Shown piece after piece: positions 27,107-42,689 of a stretch of 64,000 nt of DNA. The stretch spans positions 1 to 64,000 of the forward strand of contig NW_003107766.1 in assembly GCF_000003605.2 (NCBI RefSeq), written 5' to 3'. Position 1 is the stretch's first letter; the number at the start of each line of letters is the position of its first letter. This DNA is from Saccoglossus kowalevskii (lineage: Eukaryota > Hemichordata > Enteropneusta > Harrimaniidae). The notes under the pieces were generated by a model. It saw nothing but the letters and a program-made list of their open reading frames with translations. It searched no databases and was not told the origin of the DNA. The translations under genes and the position numbers were made by a program.

Positions 27107-27843
27107 TTGACACTCAAGGGATTGGTTCACGTATCATTCAGAATAGACATTTTGACACTCAAGGGATTGATTCAAGTATCATTCAGAATAGACATTTTGA
27201 CACTCAAGGGATTGGTTCACGTATCATTCAGAATAGACATTTTGACACTCAAGGAATTGATTCACATATCAATCAGAATAGACATTTTGACACTCAAGGG
27301 ATTGGTTCACGTATCATTCAGAATAGACATTTTGACACTCAAGTGATTGGTTCACGTATCATTCAGAATAGACATTTTGACACTCAAGGGACTGATTCAC
27401 GTATCATTCAGAATAGACATTTTGACACTCAAGGGACTGATTCACGTATCATTCAGAATAGACATTTTGACACTCAAGGGATTGGTTCACGTATCATTCA
27501 GAATAATCATTTTGACACTCAAGGGACTGATTCGCGTATCATTCAGAAAAGACATTTTGACACTCAAGGGACTGATTCACGTATCATTCAGAATAGACAT
27601 TTTGACACTCAAGCGACTGATTCACGTATCATTCAAAATAGACATTTTGACACTCAAGGGATTGGTTCACGTATCATTCAGAATAGACATTTTGACACTC
27701 AAGGGATTGGTTCACGTATCATTCAGAATAGACATTTTGACACTCAAGGGACTGATTCACGTATCATTCAGAATAGACATTTTGACACTCAAGGGACTGA
27801 TTCACGTATCATTCAGAATAGACATTTTGACACTCTAGGGACT
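27107..27843 (+). repeat. Duplicate block, copy 2 (partner 23,464-24,200)
   Basis: This is the second copy of the roughly 735-bp block. It is followed by a CGAAAATTC monomer at 27,850 and then by another partial copy starting with the same CAAGGAATTGATTCACATAT marker near 28,014. Three partial copies within 5 kb point to recent local amplification. Confidence 0.86.
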
Positions 27844-28320
27844 GATTCACGAAAATTCAGAATAGACATTTTGACACTCAAGGGATTGGTTCACGTATCA
27901 TTCAGAATAGACATTTTGACACTCAAGGGATTGATTCAAGTATCATTCAGAATAGACATTTTGACACTCAAGGGATTGGTTCACGTATCATTCAGAATAG
28001 ACATTTTGACACTCAAGGAATTGATTCACATATCAATCAGAATAGACATTTTGACACTCAAGGGACTGATTCACGTATCATTCAGAATATTCATTTTGAC
28101 ACTCAAGGGATTGATTCAAGTATCATTCAGAATAGACATTTTGACACTCAAGGGATTGGTTCACGTATCATTCAGAATAGACATTTTGACACTCAAGGGA
28201 TTGATTCACGTATCATTCAGAATAGACATTTTGACACTCAAGTGATTGGTTCACGTATCATTCAGAATAGACATTTTGACACTCAAGGGACTGATTCACG
28301 TATCATTCAGAATAGACATT

Positions 28321-29430
28321 TTGACACTCAAGGGATTGGTTCACGTATCATTCAGAATAGACATTTTGACACTCAAGGGATTGGTTCACGTATCATTTAG
28401 AATAGACATTTTGACACTCAAGGGATTGGTTCACGTATCATTCAGAATAGACATTTTGACACTCAAGGGATTGATTCACGTATCATTTAGAATAGACATT
28501 TTGACACTCAAGGGATTGGTTCACGTATCATTCAGAATAGACATTTTGACACTCAAGGGATTGGTTCACGTATCATTTAGAATAGACATTTTGACACTCA
28601 AGGGATTGGTTCACGTATCATTCAGAATAGACATTTTGACACTCAAGGGATTGGTTCACGTATCATTCAGAATACACATTTTGACACTTAAGGGATTGGT
28701 TCACGTATCATTCAGAATAGACACTTTGGTACTCAAAGAATTGGTTCATGTATGATTCAGAATAGACATTTTGACACTCAAGGGATTGATTCACGTATCA
28801 TTCAGAATAAACATTTTGACACTCAAGGGATTGATTCACGTATCATTCAGAATAGACATTTTGACACTCAAGGGGATGGTTCACGTATCATTCAGAATAC
28901 ACATTTTGACACTCAAGGGATTGGTTCACGTATCATTCAGAATAGACATTTTGACACTCAATGGACTGATTCACGTATCATTCAGAATAGACATTTTGAC
29001 ACTCAAGGGATTGGTTCACGTATCATTCAGAATAGACATTTTGACACTCAAGGGATTGGTTCACGTATCATTTAGAATAGACATTTTGACACTCAAGGGA
29101 TTGGTTCACGTATCATTCAGAATAGACATTTTGACACTCAAGGGATTGATTCACGTATCATTTAGAATAGACATTTTGACACTCAAGGGATTGGTTCACG
29201 TATCATTCAGAATAGACATTTTGACACTCAAGGGATTGGTTCACGTATCATTTAGAATAGACATTTTGACACTCAAGGGATTGGTTCACGTATCATTCAG
29301 AATAGACATTTTGACACTCAAGGGATTGGTTCACGTATCATTCAGAATACACATTTTGACACTTAAGGGATTGGTTCACGTATCATTCAGAATAGACACT
29401 TTGGTACTCAAAGAATTGGTTCATGTATGA
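28321..29430 (+). repeat. 675-bp (15-monomer) higher-order repeat with GTATGATTCAG end marker
   Basis: Segment 28,321-28,755 recurs at 28,996-29,430, an offset of 675 bp, with no difference noticed. It ends in a distinctive run: AATACACAT, CACTTAAGGG, GACACTTTGGTACTCAAAG, then TTCATGTATGATTCAG. The same end marker is found near 11,286, 33,813, 43,838, 43,928, 44,376, 45,005 and 46,490. In most of these GGCACTC replaces GGTACTC. The ATCATTTAG variant, which puts a stop in the first open frame, is enriched in this family. Confidence 0.87.
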
Positions 29431-32400
29431 TTCAGAATAGACATTTTGACACTCAAGGGATTGATTCGCGTATCATTCAGAATAAACATTTTGACACTCA
29501 AGGGACTGATTCACGTATCATTCAGAATAGACACTTTGGCACTCAAGGAATTGGTTCACGTATCATTCAGAAAAGACATTTTGACACTCAAGGGATTGAT
29601 TCGTGTATCATTCAGAATAAACATTTTGACACTCAAGGGACTGATTCACGTATCATTCAGAATAGACATTTTGACACTCAAGGGATTGGTTCACGTATCA
29701 TTCAGAATAGACATTTTGACACTCAAGTGATTGATTCACGTATCATTCAGAATAGACATTTTGACACTCAAGGGGATGGTTCACGTATCATTCAGAATAG
29801 ACATTTTGACACTCAAGAGATTGGTTCACGTATCATACACAATAGACATTTTGACATTCAAAGGATTGGTTCACATATCATTCAGAATAGACATTTTGAC
29901 ACTCAAGGGACTGATTCACGTATCATTCAGAATATACATTTTGACACTCAATGGACTGATTCACGTATCATTCAGAATAGACATTTTGACACTCAAGGGA
30001 CTGATTCACGTATCATTCAGAATAGACATTTTGACACTCAATGGACTGATTCACGTATCATTCAGAATATACATTTTGACACTCAAGGGATTGATTCAAG
30101 TATCATTCAGAATAGACATTTTGACACTCAATGGACTGATTCACGTATCATTCAGAATATACATTTTGACACTCAAGGGATTGGTTCACGTATCATTCAG
30201 AATAGACATTTTGACACTCAATGGACTGATTCACGTATCATTCAGAACAGACATTTTGACACTCAAGGGACTTCAATCAGAATATACATTTTGACACTCA
30301 AGGGATTGATTCACGTATCATTCAGAACAAACATTTTGACACTCAATGGACTGATTCACGTATCATTCAGAATATTCATTTTGACACTCAAGGGATTGAT
30401 TCAAGTATCATTCAGAATAGACATTTTGACACTCAAGGGATTGGTTCACGTATCATTCAGAATAGACATTTTGACACTCAAGGGATTGATTCACGTATCA
30501 TTCAGAATAGACATTTTGACACTCAAGGGATTGGTTCACGTATCATTCAGAATAGACATTTTGACACTCAGGTGATTGGTTCACGTATCATTCAGAATAG
30601 ACATTTTGACACTCAAGGGACTGATTCACGTATCATTCAGAATAGACATTTTGACACTCAAGGGATTGATTCAAGTATCATTCAGAATAGACATTTTGAC
30701 ACTCAAGGGGTTGGTTCACGTATCATTCAGAACAGATATTTTGACACTCAATGGATTGATTCACGTATCATTCAGAATATTCATTTTGACACTCAAGGGA
30801 AGATTCAAGTATCATTCAGAATAGACATTTGACACTCAAGGGAGTGATTCACGTATCATTCAGAATAGACATTTTGACACTCTAGAGACTGATTCACGTA
30901 TCATTCAGAATAGACATTTTGACACTCAAGGGACTGATTCACGTATCATTCAGAATAGACATTTTGACACTCAAGGGACTGATTCACGTATCATTCAGAA
31001 TAGACATTTTGACACTCTAGGGACTGATTCACGTATCATTCAGAATAGACATTTTGACACTCAAGGGACTGATTCACGTATCATTCAGAATAGACATTTT
31101 GACACTTAATAGATTGGTTCACGTATCATTCAGAATAGACATTTTGACACTCAAGGGATTGGTTCACGTATCATTCAGAATAGACATTTTGACACTCAAG
31201 GGATTGGTTCACGTATCATTCAGAATAGACATTTTGACACTAAAGGGACTGATTCACGTATCATTCAGAATAGACATTTTGACACTCAAGGGACTGATTC
31301 ATGTATCATTCAGAATAGACATTTTTTTGACACTCAAGAGACTGTTTCACGTATCATTCAGAATAGACATTTTGACACTCAGGGGATTTATTCACGTATC
31401 ATTCAGAATAGACATTTTGACACTCAAGGGACTGATTCACGTATTATTCAGAATAGACATTTTGACACTCAAGGGACTGATTCGCGTATCATTCAGAATA
31501 AACATTTTGACACTCAAGGGACTGATTCGCGTATCATTTAGAATAGACATTTTGACACTCAAGGGATTGGTTCACGTATCATTCAGAATAGACATTTTGA
31601 CACTCAAGGGACTGATTCACGTATCATTCAGAATAGACATTTTGACACTCAAGGGATTGGTTCACGTATCATTCAGAATAATCATTTTGACACTCAAGGG
31701 ACTGATTCGCGTATCATTCAGAAAAGACATTTTGACACTCAAGCGACTGATTCACGTATTATTAAAAATAGACATTTTGACACTCAAGGGATTGGTTCAC
31801 GTATCATTCAGAATAGACATTTTGACACTCAAGGGATTGGTTCACGTATCATTCAGAATAGACATTTTGACACTCAAGGGACTGATTCACGTATCATTCA
31901 GAATAGACATTTTGACACTCAAGGGACTGATTCACGAAAATTCAGAATAGACATTTTGACATTCAAGGGATTGGTTCACGTATCATTCAGAATAGTCATT
32001 TTGACACTCAAGGGACTGATTCACGTATCATTCACAATAGACATTTTGACACTCAAGAGGTTGGTTCACGTATCATTCACAATAGACATTTTGACATTCA
32101 AGGGACTGATTCACATATCATTCAGAATAGACATTTTGACACTCAAGGGACTGATTCACGTATCATTCAGAATAGACATTTTGACACTCAAGAGATTGGT
32201 TCACATATCATTCAGAATAGACATTTGACACTCAGGGGATTGGATTCGCGCAGCATTCAGAATAGACATTTTGACACTCAAGGGAGTGATTCACGTATCA
32301 TTCAGAATAGACATTTTGACAATCAATGGATGATTCACGTATCATTCAGAATATACATTTTGACACTCAAGGGATTGATTCAAGTATCATTCAGAATAGA

Positions 32401-33837
32401 CATTTTGACACTCAATGGACTGATTCACGTATCATTCAGAATATACATTTTGACACTCAAGGGATTGATTCAAGTATCATTCAGAATAGACATTTTGACA
32501 CTCAAGGGATTGGTTCACGTATCATTCTGAATAGACATTTTGACACTCAAGTGATTGATTCACGTATCATTCAGAATAGACATTTTGACACTCAAGGGGA
32601 TGGTTCACGTATCATTCAGAATACACATTTTGACACTCAAGGGATTGGTTCACGTATCATTCAGAATAGACATTTTGACACTCAATGGACTGATTCACGT
32701 ATCATTCAGAATAGACACTTTGGCACTCAAGGAATTGGTTCACGTATCATTCAGAATAGACATTTTGACACTCAAGGGATTGGTTCACGTATCATTCAGA
32801 ATAGACATTTTGACACTCAATGGACTGATTCACGTATCATTCAGAATAGACATTTTGACACTCAAGGGACTTCAATCAGAATATACATTTTGACACTCAA
32901 GGGATTGATTCAAGTATCATTCAGAATAGACATTTTGACACTCAAGGGATTGGTTCACGTATCATTCAGAATAGACATTTTGACACTCAAGGGACTGATT
33001 CACGTATCATTCAGAATAGACATTTTGACACTCAAGGGATTGGTTCACGTATCATTCAGAATAGACATTTTGACACTCAAGGGATTGGTTCACGTGTCAT
33101 TCAGACTAGACATTTTGACACTAAAGGGACTGATTCACGTATCATTCAGAATAGACATTTTGACACTCAAGGGACTGATTCACGTATCATTCAGAATAGA
33201 CATTTTTTTGACACTCAAGGGACTGATTCACGTATCATTCAGAATAGACATTTTGACACTCAAGGGATTGGTTCACGTATCATTCAGAATAGACATTTTG
33301 ACACTCAAGGGACTGATTCACGTATCATTCAGAATAGACATTTTGACACTCAAGGGATTGATTCAAGTATCATTCAGAATAGACATTTTGACACTCAAGG
33401 GATTGGTTCACGTATCATTCAGAATAGACATTTTGACACTCAAGGGATTGGTTCACGTATCATTCAGAATAGACATTTTGACACTCAAGGGATTGGTTCA
33501 CGTATCATTCAGAATAGACATTTTGACACTCAAGGGATTGATTCACGTATCATTTAGAATAGACATTTTGACACTCAAGGGATTGGTTCACGTATCATTC
33601 AGAATAGACATTTTGACACTCAAGGGATTGGTTCACGTATCATTTAGAATAGACATTTTGACACTCAAGGGATTGGTTCACGTATCATTCAGAATAGACA
33701 TTTTGACACTCAAGGGATTGGTTCACGTATCATTCAGAATACACATTTTGACACTTAAGGGATTGGTTCACGTATCATTCAGAATAGACACTTTGGCACT
33801 CAAAGAATTGGTTCATGTATGATTCAGAATAGACATT

Positions 33838-34605
33838 TTGACACTCAAGGGATTGATTCGCGTATCATTCAGAATAAACATTTTGACACTCAAGGGACTG
33901 ATTCACGTATCATTCAGAATAGACACTTTGGCACTCAAGGAATTGGTTCACGTATCATTCAGAAAAGACATTTTGACACTCAAGGGATTGATTCGTGTAT
34001 CATTCAGAATAAACATTTTGACACTCAAGGGACTGATTCACGTATCATTCAGAATAGACATTTTGACACTCAAGGGATTGGTTCACGTATCATTCAGAAT
34101 AGACATTTTGAAACTCAGGGGATTGATTCGCGCAGCATTCAGAATAGACATTTTGACACTCAAGGGACTGATTCACGTATCATTCAGAATAGACATTTTG
34201 ACAATCAATGGACTGATTCACGTATCATTCAGAATATACATTTTGACACTCAAGGGATTGATTCAAGTATCATTCAGAATAGACATTTTGACACTCAATG
34301 GACTGATTCACGTATCATTCAGAATATACATTTTGACACTCAAGGGATTGATTCAAGTATCATTCAGAATAGACATTTTGACACTCAAGGGATTGGTTCA
34401 CGTATCATTCTGAATAGACATTTTGACACTCAAGTGATTGATTCACGTATCATTCAGAATAGACATTTTGACACTCAAGGGGATGGTTCACGTATCATTC
34501 AGAATACACATTTTGACACTCAAGGGATTGGTTCACGTATCATTCAGAATAGACATTTTGACACTCAATGGACTGATTCACGTATCATTCAGAATAGACA
34601 CTTTG
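33838..34605 (+). repeat. 0.77-kb duplicate (partner 45,030-45,797)
   Basis: Translation in the open frame is identical over the first 570 bp, at an offset of 11,192 bp. Shared states include GATTCGTGTATC, AATAAACAT, AGAAAAGAC, the CGCGCAGC monomer, GACAATCAATGG and CAAGGGGATGG. One visible difference is ATTCTGAATAG near 34,407, absent from the partner. The copies part after CACTTTGGCACTCAAGG, where this copy loses several monomers. Confidence 0.86.
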
Positions 34606-37600
34606 GCACTCAAGGGATTGATTCGTGTATCATTCAGAATAAACATTTTGACACTCAAGGGATTGATTCACGTATCATTCAGAATAGACATTTTGACACT
34701 CAAGGGATTGGTTCACGTATCATTCAGAATAGACATTTTGACACTCTAGGGATTGGTTCACGTATCATTCAGAATAGAAATTTTGACACTCAAGGGATTG
34801 GTTCACGTATCATTCAGAATAGACATTTTGACACTCAAGGGATTGATTCAAGTATCATTCAGAATAGACATTTTGACACTCAAGGGGTTGGTTCACGTAT
34901 CATTCAGAACAGATATTTTGACACTCAATGGACTGATTCACGTATCATTCAGAATATTCATTTTGACACTCAAGGGATTGATTCAAGTATCATTCAGAAT
35001 AGACATTTTGACACTCAAGGGATTGGTTCACGTATCATTCAGAATAGACATTTTGACACTCAAGGGATTGATTCACGTATCATTCAGAATAGACATTTTG
35101 ACACTCAAGGGATTGGTTCACGTATCATTCAGAATAGACATTTTGACACTAAAGGGACTGATTCACGTATCATTCAGAATAGACATTTTGACACTCAAGG
35201 GACTGATTCATGTATCATTCAGAATAGACATTTTTTTGACACTCAAGAGACTGTTTCACGTATCATTCAGAATAGACATTTTGACACTCAGGGGATTTAT
35301 TCACGTATCATTCAGAATAGACATTTTGACACTCAAGGGACTGATTCACGTATTATTCAGAATAGACATTTTGACACTCAAGGGACTGATTCGCGTATCA
35401 TTCAGAATAAACATTTTGACACTCAAGGGACTGATTCGCGTATCATTTAGAATAGACATTTTGACACTAAAGGGATTGGTTCACGTATCATTCAGAATAG
35501 ACATTTTGACACTCAAGGGACTGATTCACGTATCATTCAGAATAGACATTTTGACACTCAAGGGATTGGTTCACGTATCATTCAGAATAATCATTTTGAC
35601 ACTCAAGGGACTGATTCGAGTATCATTCAGAAAAGACATTTTGACACTCAAGGGACTGATTCACGTATCATTCAGAATAGACATTTTGACACTCAAGCGA
35701 CTGATTCACGTATCATTAAAAATAGACATTTTGACACTCAAGGGATTGGTTCACGTATCATTCAGAATAGACATTTTGACACTCAAGGGATTGGTTCACG
35801 TATCATTCAGAATAGACATTTTGACACTCAAGGGACTGATTCACGTATCATTCAGAATAGACATTTTGACACTCAAGGGACTGATTCACGTATCATTCAG
35901 AATAGACATTTTGACACTCTAGGGACTGATTCACGAAAATTCAGAATAGACATTTTGACATTCAAGGGATTGGTTCACGTATCATTCAGAATAGACATTT
36001 TGACACTCAAGGGACTGATTCACGTATCATTCAGAATAGACATTTTGACACTCAAGAGGTTGGTTCACGTATCATTCACAATAGACATTTTGACATTCAA
36101 GGGACTGATTCACATATCATTCAGAATAGACATTTTGACACTCAAGGGACTGATTCACGTATCATTCAGAATAGACATTTTGACACTCAAGAGATTGGTT
36201 CACATATCATTCAGAATAGACATTTTGACACTCAAGAGATTGGTTCACATATCATTCAGAATAGACATTTTGACACTCAAGAGATTGGTTCACATATCAT
36301 TCAGAATTAGACAATTTGACACTCAAGGGAATGATTCACGTATCATTCAGAATAGACATTTTGACAATCAAGGGATTGGTTCACGTATCATTCAGAATAG
36401 ACATTTTGACATTCAGGTGATTGGTTCACGTATCATTCAGAAATAGACATTTTGACACTCAAGGGATGATTCACGTATCATTCAGAATAGACATTTTTGA
36501 CACTCAAGGGACTGATTCACGTATCATTCAGAATAGACATTTTGACACTCAAGAGTTTGGTTCACGTATCATTCACAATAGACATTTTGACATTCAAGGG
36601 ATTGGTTTCACATATCATTCAGAATAGACATTTTGACACTCAAGGGACTGATTCACGTATCATTCAGAATAGACATTTTGACACTCAGGTGATTGGTTCA
36701 CGTATCATTCAGAATAGACATTTTGACACTCAAGGGACTGATTCACGTATCATTCAGAATAGACATTTTAACACTCAAGGGACTGATTCACGTATCATTC
36801 AGAATAGACATTTTGACACTCAAGAGTTTGGTTCACGTATCATTCACAATAGACATTTTGACATTCAAGGGATTGGTTCACATATCATTCAGAATAGACA
36901 TTTTGACACTCAAGGGATTGGTTCACGTATCATTCAGAATAGACATTTTGACACTCAGGTGATTGGTTCACGTATCATTCAGAATAGACATTTTGACACT
37001 CAAGGGACTGATTCACGTATCATTCAGAATAGACATTTTGACACTCAAGGGACTGATTCACGTATCATTCAGAATAGACATTTTGACACTCAAGAGGTTG
37101 GTTCACGTACCATTCACAATAGACATTTTGACATTCAAGGGATTGGTTCACATATCATTCAGAATAGACATTTTGACACTCAAGGGACTGATTCACGTAT
37201 CATTCAGAATATACATTTTGACACTCAAGGGATTTATTCAAGTATCATTCAGAATAAACATTTTGACACTCTAGAGACTGATTCACGTATCATTCAGAAT
37301 AGACATTTTGACACACAAGGAACTGATTCACGTATCATTCAGAATAGACATTTTGACACACAAGGGACTGATTCACGTATCATTCAGAATAGACATTTTG
37401 ACACTCAAGGGACTGATTCATGTATCATTCAGAATAGACATTTTTTTGACACTCAACGGACTGATTCACGTATCATTCAGAATAGATATTTTGACACTCA
37501 AGGGACTGATTCATGTGTCATTCAGAATAGACATTTTGACACTCAAGGGATTGATTCAAGTATCATTCAGAATAGACATTTTGACACTCAAGGGATTGGT

Positions 37601-38459
37601 TCACGTATCATTCAGAATATTCATTTTGACACTCAAGGGATTGATTCAAGTATCATTCAGAATAGACATTTTGACACTCAAGGGATTGGTTCACGTATCA
37701 TTCAGAATAGACATTTTGACACTCAAGGGATTGATTCACGTATCATTCAGAATAGACATTTTGACACTCAAGGGATTGGTTCACGTATAATTCAGAATAG
37801 ACATTTTGACACTCAGGTGATTGGTTCACGTATCATTCAGAATAGACATTTTGACACTCAAGGGACTGATTCACGTATCATTCAGAATAGATATTTTGAC
37901 ACTCAAGGGACTGATTCACGTATCATTCAGAATAGACATTTTGACACTCAAGAGTTTGGTTCACGTATCATTCACAATAGACATTTTGACATTCAAGGGA
38001 TTGGTTCACATATCATTCAGAATAGACATTTTGACACTCAAGGGATTGGTTCACGTATCATTCAGAATAGACATTTTGACACTCAGGTGATTGGTTCACG
38101 TATCATTCAGAATAGACATTTTGACACTCAAGGGACTGATTCACGTATCATTCAGAATAGACATTTTGACACTCAAGGGACTGATTCACGTATCATTCAG
38201 AATAGACATTTTGACACTCAAGAGGTTGGTTCACGTATCATTCAGAATAGACATTTTGACACTCAGAGATTGATTCACGTATCATTCACAATAGACATTT
38301 TGACACTCAAGGGATTGATTCACGTATCATTCAGAATAGACATTTTGACACTCAAGGGACTGATTCACGTATCATTCAGAATAGACATTTTGACACTCTA
38401 GGGACTGATTCACGAAAATTCAGAATAGACATTTTGACATTCAAGGGATTGGTTCACGT

Positions 38460-38985
38460 ATCATTCAGAATAAACATTTTGACACTCAAGGGACTGATTC
38501 AAGTATCTTTCAGAATAGACATTTTGACACTCTAAGGACTGATTCACGTATCATTCAGAATACACATTTGACACTCAAGGGATTGGTTCACGTATCATTC
38601 AGAATAGACATTTTGACACTCAAGGGATTGGTTCACATATCATTCAGAATAGACATTTTGACACTCAAGGGAATGATTCACGTATAATTCAGAATAGACA
38701 TTTTGACACTCAAGGGACTGATTCACGTATCATTCACAATAGACATTTTGACACTCAAGAGATTGGTTCACGTAACATTCACAATAGACATTCTGACACT
38801 CAAGGGATTGATTCACGTATCATTCAGAATAGCGATTTTGACACCAAGGGATTGATTCACGTATCATTCAGAATAGACATTTTGACACTATAGGGACTGA
38901 TTCACGAACATTCAGAATAGACATTTTGACATTCAAGGGATTGGTTCACGTATCATTCAGAATAGCCATTTTGACACTCAAGGGA
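38460..38985 (+). repeat. Mildly degenerate segment
   Basis: About 11 units carry private changes rarely seen elsewhere: GTATCTTTCAG, CTCTAAGGACTG, AATACACATTTGAC, CGTAACATTCAC, CATTCTGACAC, AATAGCGATTTTG, GACACCAAGGG, CACTATAGGG, CGAACATTCAG and AATAGCCATT. There is no long stop-free frame across it. It separates the 36-38 kb units from the 39-40 kb 630-bp repeat. Confidence 0.78.
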
Positions 38986-39060
38986 ATGATTCACGTATCA
39001 TTCAGAATATACATTTTGACACTCAAGGGACTGATTCACGTATCATTCAGAATAGACATT

Positions 39061-40220
39061 TTGACACTCTAGAGACTGATTCACGTATCATTCAGAATAG
39101 ACATTTTGACACTCAAGGGACTGATTCACGTATCATTCAGAATAGACATTTTGACACTCAAGGGACTGATTCACGTATCATTCAGAATAGACATTTTGAC
39201 ACTCTAGGGACTGATTCACGTATCATTCAGAATAGACATTTTGACACTCAAGGGACTGATTCACGTATCATTCAGAATAGACATTTTGACACTTAATAGA
39301 TTGGTTCACGTATCATTCAGAATAGACATTTTGACACTCAAGGGATTGGTTCACGTATCATTCAGAATAGACATTTTGACACTCAAGGGACTGATTCACG
39401 TATAATTCAGAATAGACATTTTGACACTCAATTGACTGATTCACGTATCATTCTGAATAGACATTTTGACACTCAAGAGATTGGTTCACGTATCATTCAC
39501 AATAGACATTTTGACACTCAAGGGACTGATTCACGTATCATTCAGAATAGACATTTTGACACTCAAGGGACTGATTCACGTATCATTCAGAATAGACATT
39601 TTGACACTCAAGGGACTGATTCACGTATCATTCAGAATATACATTTTGACACTCAAGGGATTTATTCAAGTATCATTCAGAATAGACATTTTGACACTCT
39701 AGAGACTGATTCACGTATCATTCAGAATAGACATTTTGACACTCAAGGGACTGATTCACGTATCATTCAAAATAGACATTTTGACACTCAAGGGACTGAT
39801 TCACGTATCATTCAGAATAGACATTTTGACACTCTAGGGACTGATTCACGTATCATTCAGAATAGACATTTTGACACTCAAGGGACTGATTCACGTATCA
39901 TTCAGAATAGACATTTTGACACTTAAGGGACTGGTTCACGTATCATTCAGAATAGACATTTTGACACTCAAGGGATTGGTTCACGTATCATTCAGAATAG
40001 ACATTTTGACACTCAAGGGACTGATTCACGTATAATTCAGAATAGACATTTTGACACTCAATTGACTGATTCACGTATCATTCAGAATAGACATTTTGAC
40101 ACTCAAGAGATTGGTTCACGTATCATTCACAATAGACATTTTGACACTCAAGGGACTGATTCACGTATCATTCAGAATAGACATTTTGACACTCAAGGGA
40201 CTGATTCACGTATCATTCAG
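39061..40220 (+). repeat. 630-bp (14-monomer) tandem duplication
   Basis: CTCTAGAGACTG at 39,067 and 39,697, CGTATAATTCAG at 39,401 and 40,031, and CAATTGACTG near 39,429 and 40,059 are all 630 bp apart. Related single copies lie near 820-1,260 (offset 38,353 bp) and near 30,870-31,130, sharing CACTTAATAGATTGG. In the second copy here that state has changed to CACTTAAGGGACTGG. Confidence 0.86.
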
Positions 40221-42689
40221 AATAGACATTTTGACACTCTAGGGACTGATTCACGAAAATTCAGAATAGACATTTTGACATTCAAGGGATTGGTTCACGT
40301 ATCATTCAGAATAGACATTTTGACACTCAAGGGACTGATTCACGTATCATTCAGAATAGACATTTTGACACTCTAGGGACTGATTCACGAAAATTCAGAA
40401 TAGACATTTTGACATTCAAGGGATTGGGTCACGTATCATTCAGAATAGACATTTTGACACTCAAGGGACTGATTCACGTATCATTCAGAATATACATTTT
40501 GACACTCAAGGGACTGATTCACATATCATTCAGAATAGACATTTTGACACTCAGGGATTTATTCAAGTATCATTCAGAATAGACATTTTGACACTCAAGG
40601 GATTGATTCAAGTATCATTCAGAATAGACATTTTGACACTCAAGGGATTGGTTCACGTATCATTCAGAATAGACATTTTGACACTCAAGGGATTGATTCA
40701 CGTATCATTCAGAATAGACATTTTGACACTCAAGGGATTGATTCAAGTATCATTCAGAATAGACATTTTGACACTCAAGGGATTGGTTCACGTATCATTC
40801 AGAATAGACATTTTGACACTCAAGGGATTGATTCACGTATCATTCAGAATAGACATTTTGACACTCTAGGGATTGGTTCACGTATCATTCAGAATAGACA
40901 TTTTGACACTCAAGGGGTTGGTTCACGTATCATTCAGAATACACATTTTGACACTCAAGGGATTGGTTCACGTATCATTCAGAATAGACATTTTGACACT
41001 CAATGGACTGATTCACGTATCATTCAGAATAGACACTTTGGCACTCAAGGAATTGGTTCACGTATCATTCAGAATAGACATTTTGACACTCAAGGGATTG
41101 GTTTCACGTATCATTCAGAATAGACATTTTGACACTCAATGGACTGATTCACGTATCATTCAGAATAGACATTTTGACACACAAGGGACTTCATTCAGAA
41201 TATACATTTCGACACTCAAGGGATTGATTCAAGTATCATTCAGAAAAGACATTTTGACACTCAAGGGATTGGTTCACGTATCATTCAGAATAGACATTTT
41301 GACACTCAAGGGATTGATTCAAGTATCATTCAGAAAAGACATTTTGACACTCAAGGGATTGGTTCACGTATCATTCAGAATAGACATTTTGACACTCAAG
41401 GGATTGATTCACGTATCATTCAGAATAGACATTTTGACACTCAAGGGGTTGGTTCACGTATCATTCAGAACAGATATTTTGACACTCAATGGACTGATTC
41501 ACGTATCATTCAGAATAGACATTTTGACACTCAAGGGACTGATTCACGTATCATTCAGAATAGACATTTTGACACTCAATGAACTGATTCACATATCATT
41601 CAGAATAGACACTTTGGAACTCAAGGAATTGGTTCACGTATCACTCAGAATAGACATTTTGACTCTCAGGGATTGGTTCACGTATCATTCAGAATAGACA
41701 TTTTGAAACTCAAGGGATTGATTCACGTATCATTCAGAATAAACATTTTGACACTCAAGGGATTGATTCACGTATCATTCAGAATAGACATTTTGACACT
41801 CAAGGGATTGATTCAAGTATCATTCAGAATAGACATTTTGACACTCAAGGGATTGGTTCACGTATCATTCAGAATAGACATTTTGACACTCAAGGGATTG
41901 ATTCACGTATCATTCAGAATAGACATTTTGACACTCAATGGACTGATTCACGTATCATTCAGAATATACATTTTGACACTCAAGGGATTGATTCACGTAT
42001 CATTCAGAATACACATTTTGACACTCAAGGGATTGGTTCACGTATCATTCAGAATAGACATTTTGACACTCAATGAACTGATTCACATATCATTCAGAAT
42101 TGACACTTTGGCACTCAAGGAATTGGTTCACGTATCACTCAGAATAGACATTTTGACACTCAGGGATTGGTTCACGTATCATTCAGAATAGACTTTTTGA
42201 AACTCAAGGGATTGATTCACGTATCATTCAGAATAAACATTTTGACACTCAAGGGATTGATTCACGTATCATTCAGAATAGACATTTTGACACTCAAGGG
42301 ACTGATTCACGTATCATTCAGAATAGACATTTTGACACTCAAGGGATTGATTCACGTATCATTCAGAATAGACATTTTGACACTCAAGGGATTGATTCAC
42401 GTATCATTCAGAATAGACATTTTGACACTCAAGGGATTGATTCAAGTATCATTCAGAATAAACATTTTGACACTCAAGGGATTGATTCACGTATCATTCA
42501 GAATAGACATTTTGACAGTCAAGGGACTGATTCACGTATCATTCAGAATAGACATTTTGACACTCAGGGATTGGTTCACGTATCATTCAGAATAGACATT
42601 TTGAAACTCAAGGGATTGATTCACGTATCATTCAGAATAAACATTTTGACACTCAAGGGATTGATACACGTATCATTCAGAATAGACAT

